Assembly (NCBI GenBank): GCA_020199835.1
Contig: JAIVJV010000005.1
Location: 62,001-126,000 of the forward strand
Direction of reading: 5' to 3'
Length of the DNA: 64,000 nt
Origin: Acidobacteriota bacterium
Lineage (GTDB): Bacteria; Acidobacteriota; Blastocatellia; Pyrinomonadales; Pyrinomonadaceae
Shown here: piece after piece, positions 1 to 8,409 of the stretch
How the letters are laid out: every line of letters starts with the position of its first letter
Position numbering within the stretch: the first letter of the stretch is position 1
The notes under the pieces: model-generated
What the model was told of the DNA's origin: nothing
Seen by the model: only the letters and a program-made list of their open reading frames with translations
Database searches by the model: none
Program-made: the position numbers and the translations under genes

Positions 1-1093
1 CATTCCGTGGTCGCAGGTACACAGAAAAGCTCTCAAGCGTCTTGTGACCGCTCCACTTCATCACGCTGCCCGCGTCGTTGCCGGTAACTTCCATCCAATG
101 TGTGATTGCGGTGTGGCGGAAGCTGTGGCAGGTAAAACCGTGCGCCTGGCCGTAGTTGAGCTTGGCGACTTTGCCAGCATTCCGACAGGCTCGCGCTATC
201 GCATTGTCATAGGTCGGTGTCTTGGCTCGTGCGAACAAGTAACCGTCGCCTGTGAGACCTTCGCGGATGCGGGCCTGCACAATCTCGCGGATGGTGCCCC
301 AAAGCGGTATGTCGCGCTCGTTCTCTGTCTTTGTTGCTTCCAGTCGAACGAAGTCCTTGCTCCAATGAAACTGATCGAGACGCAGCCTCAGGATCTCATT
401 CAGGCGTCCACCTGTCTGCCGCAGCAACCGAACGGCATCAGCCGCATCACGCCCAATCGCCAACCGTTCGGCTTTGCGTGAGCCGAATTTGTGGCAGGGC
501 GGTGGGTTGAGAAGCGTATGTACTAAGTCTCGATACTCCCAATCCTCAACCACGCGACGCTCAAACTCGGTCTTACGCTTCACGGCGAGCTTGGGCCGTA
601 GCCAGTTGACGAGATCCGGCTTAGCTTCCTGGGCCGCTTTCAACATGCCTTGCACGCGACCGACAAAAACCGCAGCGCTATTCTTGCTGAGTGTGGGCCG
701 GAAGCATAGGCGCTGATAAAACTCGCGCAGGTCTGTCTCAGTGATCTCGCGCACAAGTCGAGTAGCGCCAAACTCAGTCACAAAGTCTTGAAGCACTTTG
801 CAATTTGAGCGAACGTTGTGACCGTACTGATTGCCTTTGTCTCGCGCCCTCACTTCGAGCTTGCGCCGGTAGATGTCAAGAGCATCCTGCGCCGTGGTGG
901 GCTTGCCGCGATACTCGCCACGGTTCACCGCTTGAACATCTGACATTGCCTCGTTCAGATGTTGCTCGGCTTCGCCCGCTGTTAGGAAGCCACGAGCACG
1001 GAGCTGTTTGCCCTTGTACCTGCGCCGATAGCCAAAGCAATGCTTGCCTTTGGCGTCATGCTCATAAATATATGGATTAGTTTTCTTTGGCAT
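1..1093 (-). CDS. Tyrosine recombinase/integrase, 3' end cut by window edge
   Basis: Leftward frame open from ATG at 1093 to the window edge, about 364 codons. The N-terminal part (MPKKTNPYIYEHD...) is a basic Arm/SAM-like DNA-binding region. The C-terminal half shows the tyrosine-recombinase catalytic set: R in GGRLNEI, K in EATKTENER, HSFRHT (HxxR box), the second His in WSGHK and the nucleophile Tyr in FSVYLRP just before the edge, so only a short tail is missing. The family cuts and rejoins att sites to integrate or excise an element. The next gene upstream is excisionase-like and the relaxase follows, so this is the integrase of the mobile element in 1-8000; its attachment site should lie to the left of the window. 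Confidence 0.93.
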   Translation of the reverse strand, partial: MPKKTNPYIYEHDAKGKHCFGYRRRYKGKQLRARGFLTAGEAEQHLNEAMSDVQAVNRGEYRGKPTTAQDALDIYRRKLEVRARDKGNQYGHNVRSNCKVLQDFVTEFGATRLVREITETDLREFYQRLCFRPTLSKNSAAVFVGRVQGMLKAAQEAKPDLVNWLRPKLAVKRKTEFERRVVEDWEYRDLVHTLLNPPPCHKFGSRKAERLAIGRDAADAVRLLRQTGGRLNEILRLRLDQFHWSKDFVRLEATKTENERDIPLWGTIREIVQARIREGLTGDGYLFARAKTPTYDNAIARACRNAGKVAKLNYGQAHGFTCHSFRHTAITHWMEVTGNDAGSVMKWSGHKTLESFSVYLRPRN

Positions 1094-1118
1094 CGTGGTC
1101 CATCTTCAAGAGGCAGCA

Positions 1119-1325
1119 TTATATGTTTAGTGGTGGTTGCTTGGCACGTTTTACTTTCAGCTTTCCTTCTGCGAATGCCTCTACTTCATCAAGAATGTAG
1201 CGGTAGGTCCGCCCGTGCTTTACACGAGTGAGTACGTGGGTGCCAGCTTTACCGGCGCGAATGGTTGATGGTGCGAGGCCGGTGATCTCATGCACCTTTC
1301 GAGTTGTAATCTTTTTTCTAATCAT
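1119..1325 (-). CDS. Small HTH protein, excisionase-like
   Basis: 68 residues. The N-terminal part (KVHEITGLAPSTIRAGKAG, then HGRTYRYILDEVEAF) has the layout of MerR/excisionase-type helix-turn-helix domains (HTH_17 type): recognition helix, then a wing with an RxY...EV pattern. It lies 26 bases upstream of the integrase and reads the same way, which is the usual place for a recombination directionality factor. The role as Xis is inferred from family and position; a plain transcription regulator of the element is the alternative. Confidence 0.75.
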   Translation of the reverse strand: MIRKKITTRKVHEITGLAPSTIRAGKAGTHVLTRVKHGRTYRYILDEVEAFAEGKLKVKRAKQPPLNI

Positions 1326-1340
1326 ACTTCACAGTCTTTC

Positions 1341-3659
1341 CTAAAGAACTAATGCTCCGAGATCGATTTCAGGTGCTTCCTTCTCAAGCTCGGCGGCTTT
1401 TGTCGGTGCTGGATTGGTGTGGGTTTGGGTTTGTGCTAACGGTGCTTGCTGCTGCTGTGAGGCGAGTGAATCTTGACTCAATTTATCGCGATCTTTCTTT
1501 ACCTCATGCGCGTCGTCTTGCGTCGCTTCAAGCGTTGCGTGGTTGACGCCGCGATCGAGAGTCTGTTGATGATTCTGCGTGGACTCGGTAGAGATCGCGG
1601 GTTCATACCTCGCTCTGGCAATCTCAATCGGGATTTCAGTCGCAAACGTGGCGGCTTGGGTCTGTGCTGGCTCTGGATAGGTGGGACGTTGCTCCAAGCT
1701 GTGATCGAATGGTAGTTGCTGCTGTTGCGGCGCGGGAGGCTCTTTAATGACCTTCTCGCGATCTTCTTTCCTCTCGCGTTCGTCCTCTTGTATCGCTCCG
1801 AGCGCCATTTCCTTTTCTATTTCGCGGTTGAGAACATCGGATAGATTCTGCGTGGAGTCGGTATAGATCAGGGCGTCGTACCTGGCTCTGGAGATGGCAA
1901 CGTAGGCGGTGCGGCTGTTGAGTAGGCGAGCGGATTCCTGCGTATCAGCGTTGACTAAAACGCGGTCAAAAGTTAGTCCCTGAGCCGAATGGCTGGTGAC
2001 GGCGTAGCCGTAATCGAGGTGACGGAACTCGCGAAGGTCAACGCTTATTTCTCGTCCGCTGTCCATCGCAAGGCGTATCTTGTCCGGTTCGATTTTCGTG
2101 ATCGTTCCTAGCTCGCCGTTAGCGATCCGTTTCGCTCTAAACGGAGCGCGAATTTGGAGGCGGTCGCCTTCTGCGAAGGCCCGCTCTGCCTCGTAGTAGA
2201 CGCTCACACCGGACAGCCGCGTCGGGTTGTAAGTGAGCTTGCGGCCATTAAGAAAGCGAACGGTAATTCTGTTTGTCTCGTGGTCGGTTTCTATGACTCT
2301 CGCGTGGTCGCCTGCCTTCACGTGGTGGACTTTGCTGGCGGAGTTGTAGCGGATTATGTCGTCGAAGGGGCGGTAGGAATTGGCGAAAGTGCGCTCGGGT
2401 CCGGTCATATCTGGACGCGCAACATAGACGGTTGTTTGCTGATCGTTACGGCTTACAATTCCCTCGCGCTGTAGTTCTCGATGTATAAGCAAATTGAGTT
2501 CGCAGCGTTCACGATTGGCGGGGGAAATGACTAACGTGCCGGTGGGGTTCTTGGCGTAGTCATGGGCTATGGCCTCGTAGCGTTCGCGCTCGTCGGCGAT
2601 CTCGATCACCTTGCCTCGGCTGACCAGTGCGGCCACTGCTTCGGGTGTGTTTCGGGCTGCTAAGTCCTCGACGTTTTGCTTTAGGTCTTTATCGCGCTGC
2701 CTGACGATCTCAGTCAGTGCCGCAGTGGTCATGCCGTGCTCTTGAAGTTGTTGAAACGGGCTCCCTGCTTCGACGGCCTGATGCTGGCGCATGTCGCCGA
2801 CTAAAACCACCTTATCGTCCGGTTCCAGCAAACGAATTAATTTGTGTATGTGCGAGGTGCTAGCGAGGGAGGCTTCATCCAAAACGACAAGGCGGCGGCT
2901 GGTGGCCGGTTCTTTTCGCCGGCGCAAAAACAACTGGATGGTTTCTGTCTGAATGCCGCTTTCTGCAAGCTGCTGTGCGGCGCGTGCGGAGGGTGCAAAA
3001 CCGCGCACCTGATAGCCTTCTTTTTCGGCTGCTTCGCGCAGGACAGAGAGCGCCGTTGTCTTGCCAGTTCCAGCGCCACCTTGCAGACCAATTATCTGAT
3101 GTCTGCTGGACAGGATTTGTTCAATCGCCGATCTCTGTTTTGTGTTTAGCGTGCGCTGCTGGCTCTCGGCTATGACAGTCACAACCTCATTGACGCGCTC
3201 TGCTTCGACCATCGGCGGGCGGTTGTTTTTGCCGTTGAGCATGGTCTGAATATTTTGCTTTTCCATTGCCACCATGCTCTTTGTAGTAGTTTCGGGTTGG
3301 TGTTTTTGGCGGTTGATTGGTTTGAACTCGCCACTGTCCTGTCGGCGCTGCAATTCGGCGGCAACGGCGGCGACGTTTGTTAGTCCGAGATTGCGGCGCA
3401 ACGCGTCGATCCGCACGGTGCGCATATCGGCGACGGCTTCCGTTTTCAGGGCATTGTCGCGAGCAAAAGTCACGGCTTCCTGAGCGCGTTTTTCAATCTC
3501 GTTTTGTGACACGCGGAGCGGCGATCTGGCCCGCGCTTGGGCCACGATGCGGCGTGCCTGACTGTCGTGCTTGGTGTCCATTTCGAGAGAACGTTCCTGC
3601 ATTTTGCCGTGGTCAAAGTTTTTACTTTGGCGGTTATTCCGGGCCGCGGCTTGTTTCAA
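1341..3659 (-). CDS. MobF relaxase, helicase half (TraI/TrwC-type SF1 helicase)
   Basis: 772 residues if started at TTG 3659, but the frame is open further upstream to 3708 and no good ribosome site precedes the TTG. SF1B helicase motifs are in order: Walker A GGAGTGKTT (about residue 195), Walker B VVLDEAS, GDMRQHQAVEAG, YAVTSHSAQG (motif V) and AISRARYDA (motif VI). The C-terminal 150 residues are Gln/Glu-rich and probably disordered. In MobF relaxases this domain unwinds plasmid or ICE DNA during conjugation and is fused behind the relaxase domain. Here the relaxase ORF (3694-4506) ends 34 bases upstream in the other frame, at a prfB-like shift site. A +1 shift there gives one protein of about 1054 residues, the normal family size. 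Confidence 0.9.
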   Translation of the reverse strand: MKQAAARNNRQSKNFDHGKMQERSLEMDTKHDSQARRIVAQARARSPLRVSQNEIEKRAQEAVTFARDNALKTEAVADMRTVRIDALRRNLGLTNVAAVAAELQRRQDSGEFKPINRQKHQPETTTKSMVAMEKQNIQTMLNGKNNRPPMVEAERVNEVVTVIAESQQRTLNTKQRSAIEQILSSRHQIIGLQGGAGTGKTTALSVLREAAEKEGYQVRGFAPSARAAQQLAESGIQTETIQLFLRRRKEPATSRRLVVLDEASLASTSHIHKLIRLLEPDDKVVLVGDMRQHQAVEAGSPFQQLQEHGMTTAALTEIVRQRDKDLKQNVEDLAARNTPEAVAALVSRGKVIEIADERERYEAIAHDYAKNPTGTLVISPANRERCELNLLIHRELQREGIVSRNDQQTTVYVARPDMTGPERTFANSYRPFDDIIRYNSASKVHHVKAGDHARVIETDHETNRITVRFLNGRKLTYNPTRLSGVSVYYEAERAFAEGDRLQIRAPFRAKRIANGELGTITKIEPDKIRLAMDSGREISVDLREFRHLDYGYAVTSHSAQGLTFDRVLVNADTQESARLLNSRTAYVAISRARYDALIYTDSTQNLSDVLNREIEKEMALGAIQEDERERKEDREKVIKEPPAPQQQQLPFDHSLEQRPTYPEPAQTQAATFATEIPIEIARARYEPAISTESTQNHQQTLDRGVNHATLEATQDDAHEVKKDRDKLSQDSLASQQQQAPLAQTQTHTNPAPTKAAELEKEAPEIDLGALVL

Positions 3660-3692
3660 TCTCGCGTTTTCTGAAACCGTTTTTCCTTCGGA

Positions 3693-3708
3693 TTCAAAGC
3701 CGCTCCTT
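3693..3708 (-). promoter_or_regulatory. Candidate programmed +1 frameshift site (prfB-like)
   Basis: On the coding strand the codons read AAG GAG CGG CTT TGA A. AAGGAG (3708-3703) is a strong anti-SD match, followed by exactly three bases and then CTT (3699-3697) and the relaxase stop TGA (3696-3694). This is the order and spacing of the release-factor-2 (prfB) recoding site, where SD-like AGGGGG, three bases and CUU-UGA drive a +1 slip of tRNA-Leu. After the slip the next codon is GAA (3695-3693), which continues without a stop into the helicase frame. The match is seen directly; function is inferred. Confidence 0.75.
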
Positions 3709-4506
3709 CATCTGTTCTTCTTCCTTCAAAACTTCTTTCCGGCGTGGGCTACTATCCTGCAAATATTCCTCGCTGAAGCCTTTGATTTCGGGTGCGCCGG
3801 TGCGTGGATCAACGCGAATTTCGTAGCCAAGTGCTTGCAGTTTTTCGGCTAGAAAAGCGCGGTAAATCGCGGTCGCATATTGCTGGCTGCGGTACAACTC
3901 AAGCGGCTGCACGGAGCGTACTTTTCCGTCCTCACATTGGGTCATGTTGAAGATCACAACGTGTGTGTGAAGCTGCGGCGCGGCGTATCCGGTTTCACGG
4001 TCGGGACGTGAGGATGTGTGCTCGAATTGCGCCGCGATCATCTTGCCGGTGGTGATGGCTGGCTTGTCGCCGCCGCCACGCGCTTGCAGATATTTTTCAA
4101 ACTCTTTCAGCGTCTCGTTGACGCTCTCGCGGTGGGCGTCTCGGATACGCCCATCGCCTCCGACAAGGGCGGCTAAGGAAACGGATTTGGGTGCGCTGAT
4201 GGTCGCGTCCCAAGCGGCGCGATGCTCGCTCGTGGTGATTTCGTCGCCGAACTTGTTAACGGTATCGCGGGCTGAAACTACGCGGATTAGTTGCTCACCA
4301 GTGTGCGGATCTTGACCGGCAACAAGGCGGTCGTACTGCTCGCTAGTTACCTCGCCATTAAGGTTCCATTCCTCGGCCAGGCTGCCACTCCAACGGCCCT
4401 GAACTTCGCCCGCTTCGCGGTAGTAATTGTCTTGGGAATTGGTGAACTCCTGTTTGTAGTAATTCGACGCTTGCCCAGCGGAAATTGCTCTGCTCATGGT
4501 CATCAT
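3694..4506 (-). CDS. MobF relaxase, N-terminal TrwC/TraI nicking half
   Basis: 270 residues. N-terminal ISAGQASNYYKQEF is the MobF signature region with catalytic tyrosines. APKSVSLAAL is typical of the family, and LHTHVVIFN (about residue 180) is the HUH metal-binding motif (HxHTH). These enzymes nick oriT, stay bound through a tyrosine and pilot DNA transfer. The ATG at 4506 has TAGGAG nine bases upstream. The ORF stops at TGA 3696-3694 right after SSPRRKEVLKEEEQMKERL, where other MobF proteins continue into the helicase; the remainder is in the +1 frame (1341-3695). Programmed recoding is the favoured reading; a plain frameshift mutation is the alternative. Confidence 0.9.
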   Translation of the reverse strand: MMTMSRAISAGQASNYYKQEFTNSQDNYYREAGEVQGRWSGSLAEEWNLNGEVTSEQYDRLVAGQDPHTGEQLIRVVSARDTVNKFGDEITTSEHRAAWDATISAPKSVSLAALVGGDGRIRDAHRESVNETLKEFEKYLQARGGGDKPAITTGKMIAAQFEHTSSRPDRETGYAAPQLHTHVVIFNMTQCEDGKVRSVQPLELYRSQQYATAIYRAFLAEKLQALGYEIRVDPRTGAPEIKGFSEEYLQDSSPRRKEVLKEEEQMKERL

Positions 4507-4605
4507 AAATTCATACTCCTAAAGGTCATCAGCGAGCTCGTCGGCGTCGCTGTTTTGGTTTCAGTTTTGCGCTCGTCGTCACGAGACACACTTCTCCCCT
4601 GTCTT

Positions 4606-4932
4606 CCTCGCACGAGGTTGACGCGCTTCAGTTATTCGTTGTTTGGTGACGCGAGGTGAGAAACAGAGGGGGCAACAAAAGCTCTCGCGTGCTCTGCATC
4701 GGAGTCGACTTTTAAGAGATCGGAACTCCGATTTGTCCGCTGAATCGAGCGCCGGAACTTGGTCCAATGCTGACCGATGGGCGATCGACTGATTCAAAAA
4801 CGTTCATCGGCTGGTCTAAGCCGAAAATCTCTGATGGTCCAACATTACAATAGTTATGCCAGAGTTTGGATTTGCGTGGCGCTGACTTGGAATGTCGAAA
4901 ATCTCTAGGAAAATTCGATGGTGTCAGGTTTT
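4606..4932. repeat. Diverged direct repeat, copy A (non-coding, beside relaxase)
   Basis: Pairs with 5135-5442. Shared blocks in the same order: CCTCG-ACGAGG, GTGACGCGAGG, AGAGGGG-CAA, CTCTCGCGTG, GGAGTC, ATCG-AACTCCGA, GCTGAATCGAG, CTAAGCCG, TGTCTAGGAAA/ATCTCTAGGAAA and GGTGT-AGGTTT. The copies are clearly related but have many substitutions and small indels. No credible ORF lies in either. Position just upstream of the relaxase start suggests an oriT or control region; inference only. Confidence 0.65.
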
Positions 4933-4955
4933 CTTTCGCTTGTGCGAAACGCTAA

Positions 4956-4998
4956 AAGTGTCAAGGATTCTTTCGGTGCGAAAGAATCCTTTCCACTT
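4956..4998. repeat. 43-bp palindrome in a cluster of AAGGATTCTTTCG motifs
   Basis: The core arms 4963-4975 (AAGGATTCTTTCG) and 4979-4991 are perfect complements around a 3-base spacer. The outer AAGTG/CACTT arms extend the palindrome to 43 bp with two mismatches. Related single copies lie at about 4918-4938 (direct, GGTGTCAGGTTTTCTTTCG) and 5017-5037 (inverted), so four copies of a roughly 20-base motif lie within 125 bases, two in each orientation. This fits an iteron, nic-flanking or protein-binding array. Confidence 0.6.
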
Positions 4999-5134
4999 CA
5001 AACCGTAACTTGGGGGCGAAAGAATTCTTTACACCTGCCTAATTGTATTGTTTCGGGGCGCAAGATTCGTTTCCGGTGGTAATCCGGGGTTGAATCTTTG
5101 CCTTTTCTTCAAGGCGCAAAATTCTCCCGTTGAT

Positions 5135-5442
5135 CCTCGAACGAGGGTCACACAAAGCTCTGGTTGTGTAGTGACGCGAGGGTGGGAATCAGAGGGGCAA
5201 GATCAAGACTCTCGCGTGGTCATTGGAGTCACGGTAACGAGATCGAACTCCGACCTGGGCTGAATCGAGTGGCCCAATGATGGGCCACTGATGCGCGATT
5301 CATTGCATTCAAGCATCGTGCGACTTACTAAGCCGCGATCTCTGCTCGTATTCGTAACAACTGATGTGCCAGATGCCGACTTTCAATGGCTCTTTTTCGA
5401 AATCTTGCGAATGTCTAGGAAATTTAATAGGTGTAGGTTTAC
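5135..5442. repeat. Diverged direct repeat, copy B
   Basis: Second copy of the element at 4606-4932 (blocks listed there). It is preceded by degenerate versions of the CGAAAGAATTC motif at 5057-5130. From 5443 to 6428 I see no convincing gene; the longest ORF there (5576-5911, minus) has no family features, RBS or coding bias. Confidence 0.6.
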
Positions 5443-6182
5443 CTAAATAAGGTTGGACCAGTGAGGGAGTGACAAAAACGACGGGATCTTGGCGTTACGA
5501 AAAGATTCCGGACAATTTCACCAGTAATTCGGGCGCGTAACACGCGACAATTAGTCATTTTCCCCTTAGCGACTATTACAGTCGGCTGGGTGCTTGACCG
5601 CACACCCGGAGGGCCGAAACGTCAGTGGAGGACTCGGAGCGAAAGCGGAGAGTTGTGCGGGCGGGCTGCCGACTGAGGATGCAGCGAAGGGGAAACTCAT
5701 GCGTGGATTCCACCCGATAATGAAGTTTGTTCAAATCGATAAAGAGCGTTTTCAACCCGGTCAAGAATCGTTTGCTTGGCGGTCGAACCGGGGAATTTTT
5801 CATCAGTGCTCGTCGGTCGCACCGAGAGATTTTTTCTCGTGACTGTCTGCTGGCTACGTGATGGTATTCAACATGGAAAGCATCGTGAAGTCTTCCGTAC
5901 ACGGACCGCACTCGCTAATGAAATGCGGTTGCTCTTTCCGGTTTGCGTTGGCTGGAATTGGGAGGGTAGGCGGGATTGCAACCGTAAACCACTGAGAGAT
6001 AAAGCACAGAGACAAGTTTTTAAACGAGTCTCAAGCAAATCGACGGAGTTGTTTATGTGTAAAGCATTGACGGATAAGGGATAGCGTAATTTGATAACCA
6101 AAAAATCCGCAAAATTAAAGCGTAAACCATTGATGTAATAAGAGATAAAGGGAAAATTAAAGAGTTACGGACTGCGTAACCG

Positions 6183-6207
6183 CGACAGCCCCGAAGCGGG
6201 GGTGTCG
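6183..6207. terminator. GC-rich hairpin, possible terminator
   Basis: 11-bp arms (CGACAGCCCCG / CGGGGGTGTCG, one mismatch) around an AAG loop, followed by TGTCTAATTTCTT, a weak T-rich tract on the plus strand. It lies in the long non-coding stretch before the broken gene at 6432. No plus-strand gene ends nearby, so it may be a structural element instead. Confidence 0.3.
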
Positions 6208-6431
6208 TGTCTAATTTCTTCAGGTGCGCAGCACCTTTGATTTGTTTTCTCTCAATTGTGAGTTCCTGGATTCTAGTGAACGGGTGATTAGGCGTGTTTT
6301 ATGTGAGCCATGCGGCGTGTGAGCGGTTGTGCATAAAACGCTTGGTCTTACTTTGAAGGATGTGAGGCGCTTCGCGGTGGTGGCGATTACTTGATGGGGA
6401 AGTAAGGTAAGATTACGAACGGAGAGACGTG

Positions 6432-6995
6432 ATGGATCAGAAGGATGCCATGACTAAACAGGAACCGATAAAGCGGGTGTCGAGGCAACGCGCAGATGGT
6501 CAAAAGTCTGGCCTGGCCGGTGAGTTTTTTGTGGCCGCTGAACTTCTCAAACGGGGCTTACAAACGTCCCTCACGCTCGGCAATGCAAAGTCAATAGATC
6601 TGTTCGCCATTAACGACCAAGGTAAGAGGTTCACGATCCAAGTAAAAGCGCTCCGAAGTCCGAACTATTTTCTCATCGATTTGGAGCGCATCCAGGATGC
6701 CTGTTATTAAGTCTTTGTGGTGCTAAACAAGCCAGACGTTTCGCCTGATTATTACATCGTGCCGGGTTGTGATCTTCGCTCCGATCCGGCCAAGTTTGGG
6801 AAGTGGTTTGCGGACTATAAAAAGATGCCCGGCATTCACCCGAAAGACCTCGCAGAGTATCGCAACAACTGGAAAGTTTTTGAGTCGGAGGAATCAGAAC
6901 CGAACCAAATAGCATCGTCAAATGGTCCGGACTTGAAGTCAATCTCACTGAGAGTTCACCGAAAAAAGTTGTCCGGTTCGGGGGTAATATTTTAG
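6432..6995 (+). pseudogene. PD-(D/E)XK-like nuclease-fold protein interrupted by an in-frame TAA
   Basis: ATG 6432 follows GGAGAGACGTG. The frame reads SGLAGEFFVAAELLKRGL, then SIDLFAIND and FTIQVKA, the E...D...(Q)xK layout of small PD-(D/E)XK-fold proteins common on mobile elements. A TAA at 6708-6710 follows DACY, and the same frame resumes with VFVVLNKPDVSPDYYIVPG and runs to 6995. The join DACY-VFVVLN looks seamless, so this is one ancestral gene of about 187 codons with a nonsense mutation. Restart at GTG 6717 could yield a C-terminal fragment. A sense suppressor or sequencing error cannot be excluded. Confidence 0.7.
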
Positions 6996-7007
6996 CGGAA
7001 ATTTCGA

Positions 7008-7035
7008 CGCAACTGCGCCACTAGGCGCAGTTGCG
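7008..7035 (+). terminator. Perfect 12-bp hairpin after the broken gene
   Basis: Arms CGCAACTGCGCC and GGCGCAGTTGCG are perfect complements with a 4-base loop. It lies 13 bases after the stop at 6995, between convergent genes. No T tract follows, so intrinsic termination would be weak; mRNA end protection is an alternative. Confidence 0.45.
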
Positions 7036-7043
7036 TCCCGGCC

Positions 7044-7084
7044 AAAAAAAAGCGCCAGCCGAGTGCTATTGCCTCGGCTGGCGC
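7044..7084 (-). terminator. Intrinsic terminator of the ardC-like gene
   Basis: A perfect 12-bp stem (7052-7063 with 7073-7084, GCGCCAGCCGAG and complement) with a 9-base loop, followed on the minus strand by eight T residues (A run 7044-7051). It is 19 bases past the stop of the minus-strand gene at 7103. Confidence 0.9.
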
Positions 7085-7102
7085 GGTTCTTCTCAGGGGT
7101 TC

Positions 7103-7921
7103 TTATGCCGTGACCGGATCGATTTCGAAGCGTCCGGCGCGGATGATTTGATCGGCGGCTCGGAAAATCCTTTGGGCGCTCTTTTCCGGTATCGCTTCCG
7201 AATTAGAACCATTTCCACGGCCCAGCCAATGTTGTATGTAACCGCGGGCGTATTCGGCTCCTTCAAGGCCTAACGATTCGCAGCAAAGAAGCGCCACGGC
7301 CTCCGCCTCGACTTCTCGCAGACTGCGCGGCGTGGCTTCTCCGTCCGCGAAATCTCCTTCGGACGTGTGTAAGAGAATGTGAGCACATTCGTGGAAAAAT
7401 GTCTTCTGAGAGAGTTGCGCAACCGGGTTAATAGCGAGTTGTCGGCCACGGGCGAATCCTTGCACATTTCCGTCCGGGTGATCGAACGGGACGCGCTCAA
7501 TATTCAGCGCGGCAATCGCTCTGTCCGCGTCCCACTCCGGGATCGTAATCGGTTCAAGTTCCTGCCCGTCAGTCTGACTAAGAACGAACCAGCGGGCCTT
7601 ATAAACAAAGCTCGTGTAGGTGTGTTCCTCGTCTGAGATTTCGTCGCGGCGTTTGCAAGTGATCGGCATGCACAAAGTGAGCGCACGTTCGCCACGCTTT
7701 ACAAAGCGCCCTAGCTCTTTCCACTTCGGAAAAGTGTTAATTGGGCCGGGCTGTAAGCCGCCGCGCATCTGACATTGCACAAGTGCGAGAATTTGATTCC
7801 CAACGCTGAATTGATGGAACGCACTATACGCTTTCATGATCAGACCTGGCTTCGTGACTGCTTCGATAAGTAGTGCTGACCACCTCGGGATTGCGGGTGA
7901 TTGGTTGACCTGATTTTCCAT
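7103..7921 (-). CDS. ArdC-like antirestriction protein with metallopeptidase domain
   Basis: 272 residues. The N-terminal half (PRWSALLIEAVTKPG...FSVGNQILAL...FPKWKELGRFVKRGERAL) is the ArdC N-terminal ssDNA-binding domain (DUF1738 type). The second half carries FFHECAHILLHT, an HExxH zinc motif of the ImmA/IrrE-like peptidase fold, followed by REVEAEAVALLCCESLGL, where the Glu of AEA would be the third ligand. ArdC proteins protect incoming conjugative DNA from host restriction. The gene stands alone, ends at a strong terminator and fits the mobile element in 1-8000. Confidence 0.9.
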   Translation of the reverse strand: MENQVNQSPAIPRWSALLIEAVTKPGLIMKAYSAFHQFSVGNQILALVQCQMRGGLQPGPINTFPKWKELGRFVKRGERALTLCMPITCKRRDEISDEEHTYTSFVYKARWFVLSQTDGQELEPITIPEWDADRAIAALNIERVPFDHPDGNVQGFARGRQLAINPVAQLSQKTFFHECAHILLHTSEGDFADGEATPRSLREVEAEAVALLCCESLGLEGAEYARGYIQHWLGRGNGSNSEAIPEKSAQRIFRAADQIIRAGRFEIDPVTA

Positions 7922-8409
7922 TTTTTGCGTGCTCCTTTTTTGGGTGACTTTTTCGAGCGAAGTTCGCCGTTGCAGTCACTCCAAAAAACCGGCATGCGTG
8001 GAGCTTTGAAGCGCAAAGAGTGATGGCCTATCCGTTACGATGGAAGCGCAGAGCGGAGTCGTTTGTCTGCCGAAAGAACTAAGGAACGGCGTATGGCAAT
8101 TCGCCGCAATATGCGGAGAATTCGAGACTCGGAAGGGTTCTGCGGGTGGAAAAATGCACCGGCCCCGTCACCGATCTTGCAACGAACGTTGCCACTCCAA
8201 AAAACGCCTTTATTTTGCGCAGTTTCTAAGAGCAGTTTTTTCAGGAATGTATTGCATTAGGGCCATAAGCAGGTTTACTCTCCCGTCGCTGCGGTTTTCT
8301 CGCCCCGCCTCCCACCGGTCGTTCCGGACTCTCGGGGACACACTTCTAGCTAGCTGCCGCAACTGCGTTGTTTCGGCAGTGAACGGAGATCTCAAAGGTG
8401 GGCGAATGT
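7922..8409. other. Non-coding stretch upstream of ardC
   Basis: Only short or implausible ORFs (for example 8040-8459, plus). It holds an imperfect palindrome at 8098-8122 (AATTCGCCGCA-ATA-TGCGGAGAATT, one mismatch) and two copies of ACTCCAAAAAAC at 7977 and 8197. It probably contains the ardC promoter. Nothing else is recognised. Confidence 0.4.

Noticed and set aside
3694..3696. Relaxase TGA as a selenocysteine codon
   Set aside because: Read through in frame, only 19 codons follow before TAA, with no SECIS-like loop; the +1 frame continues the family instead.
5576..5911. 111-codon minus-strand ORF upstream of the nuclease pseudogene
   Set aside because: No RBS, domain or coding bias; lies in repeat-rich non-coding DNA.
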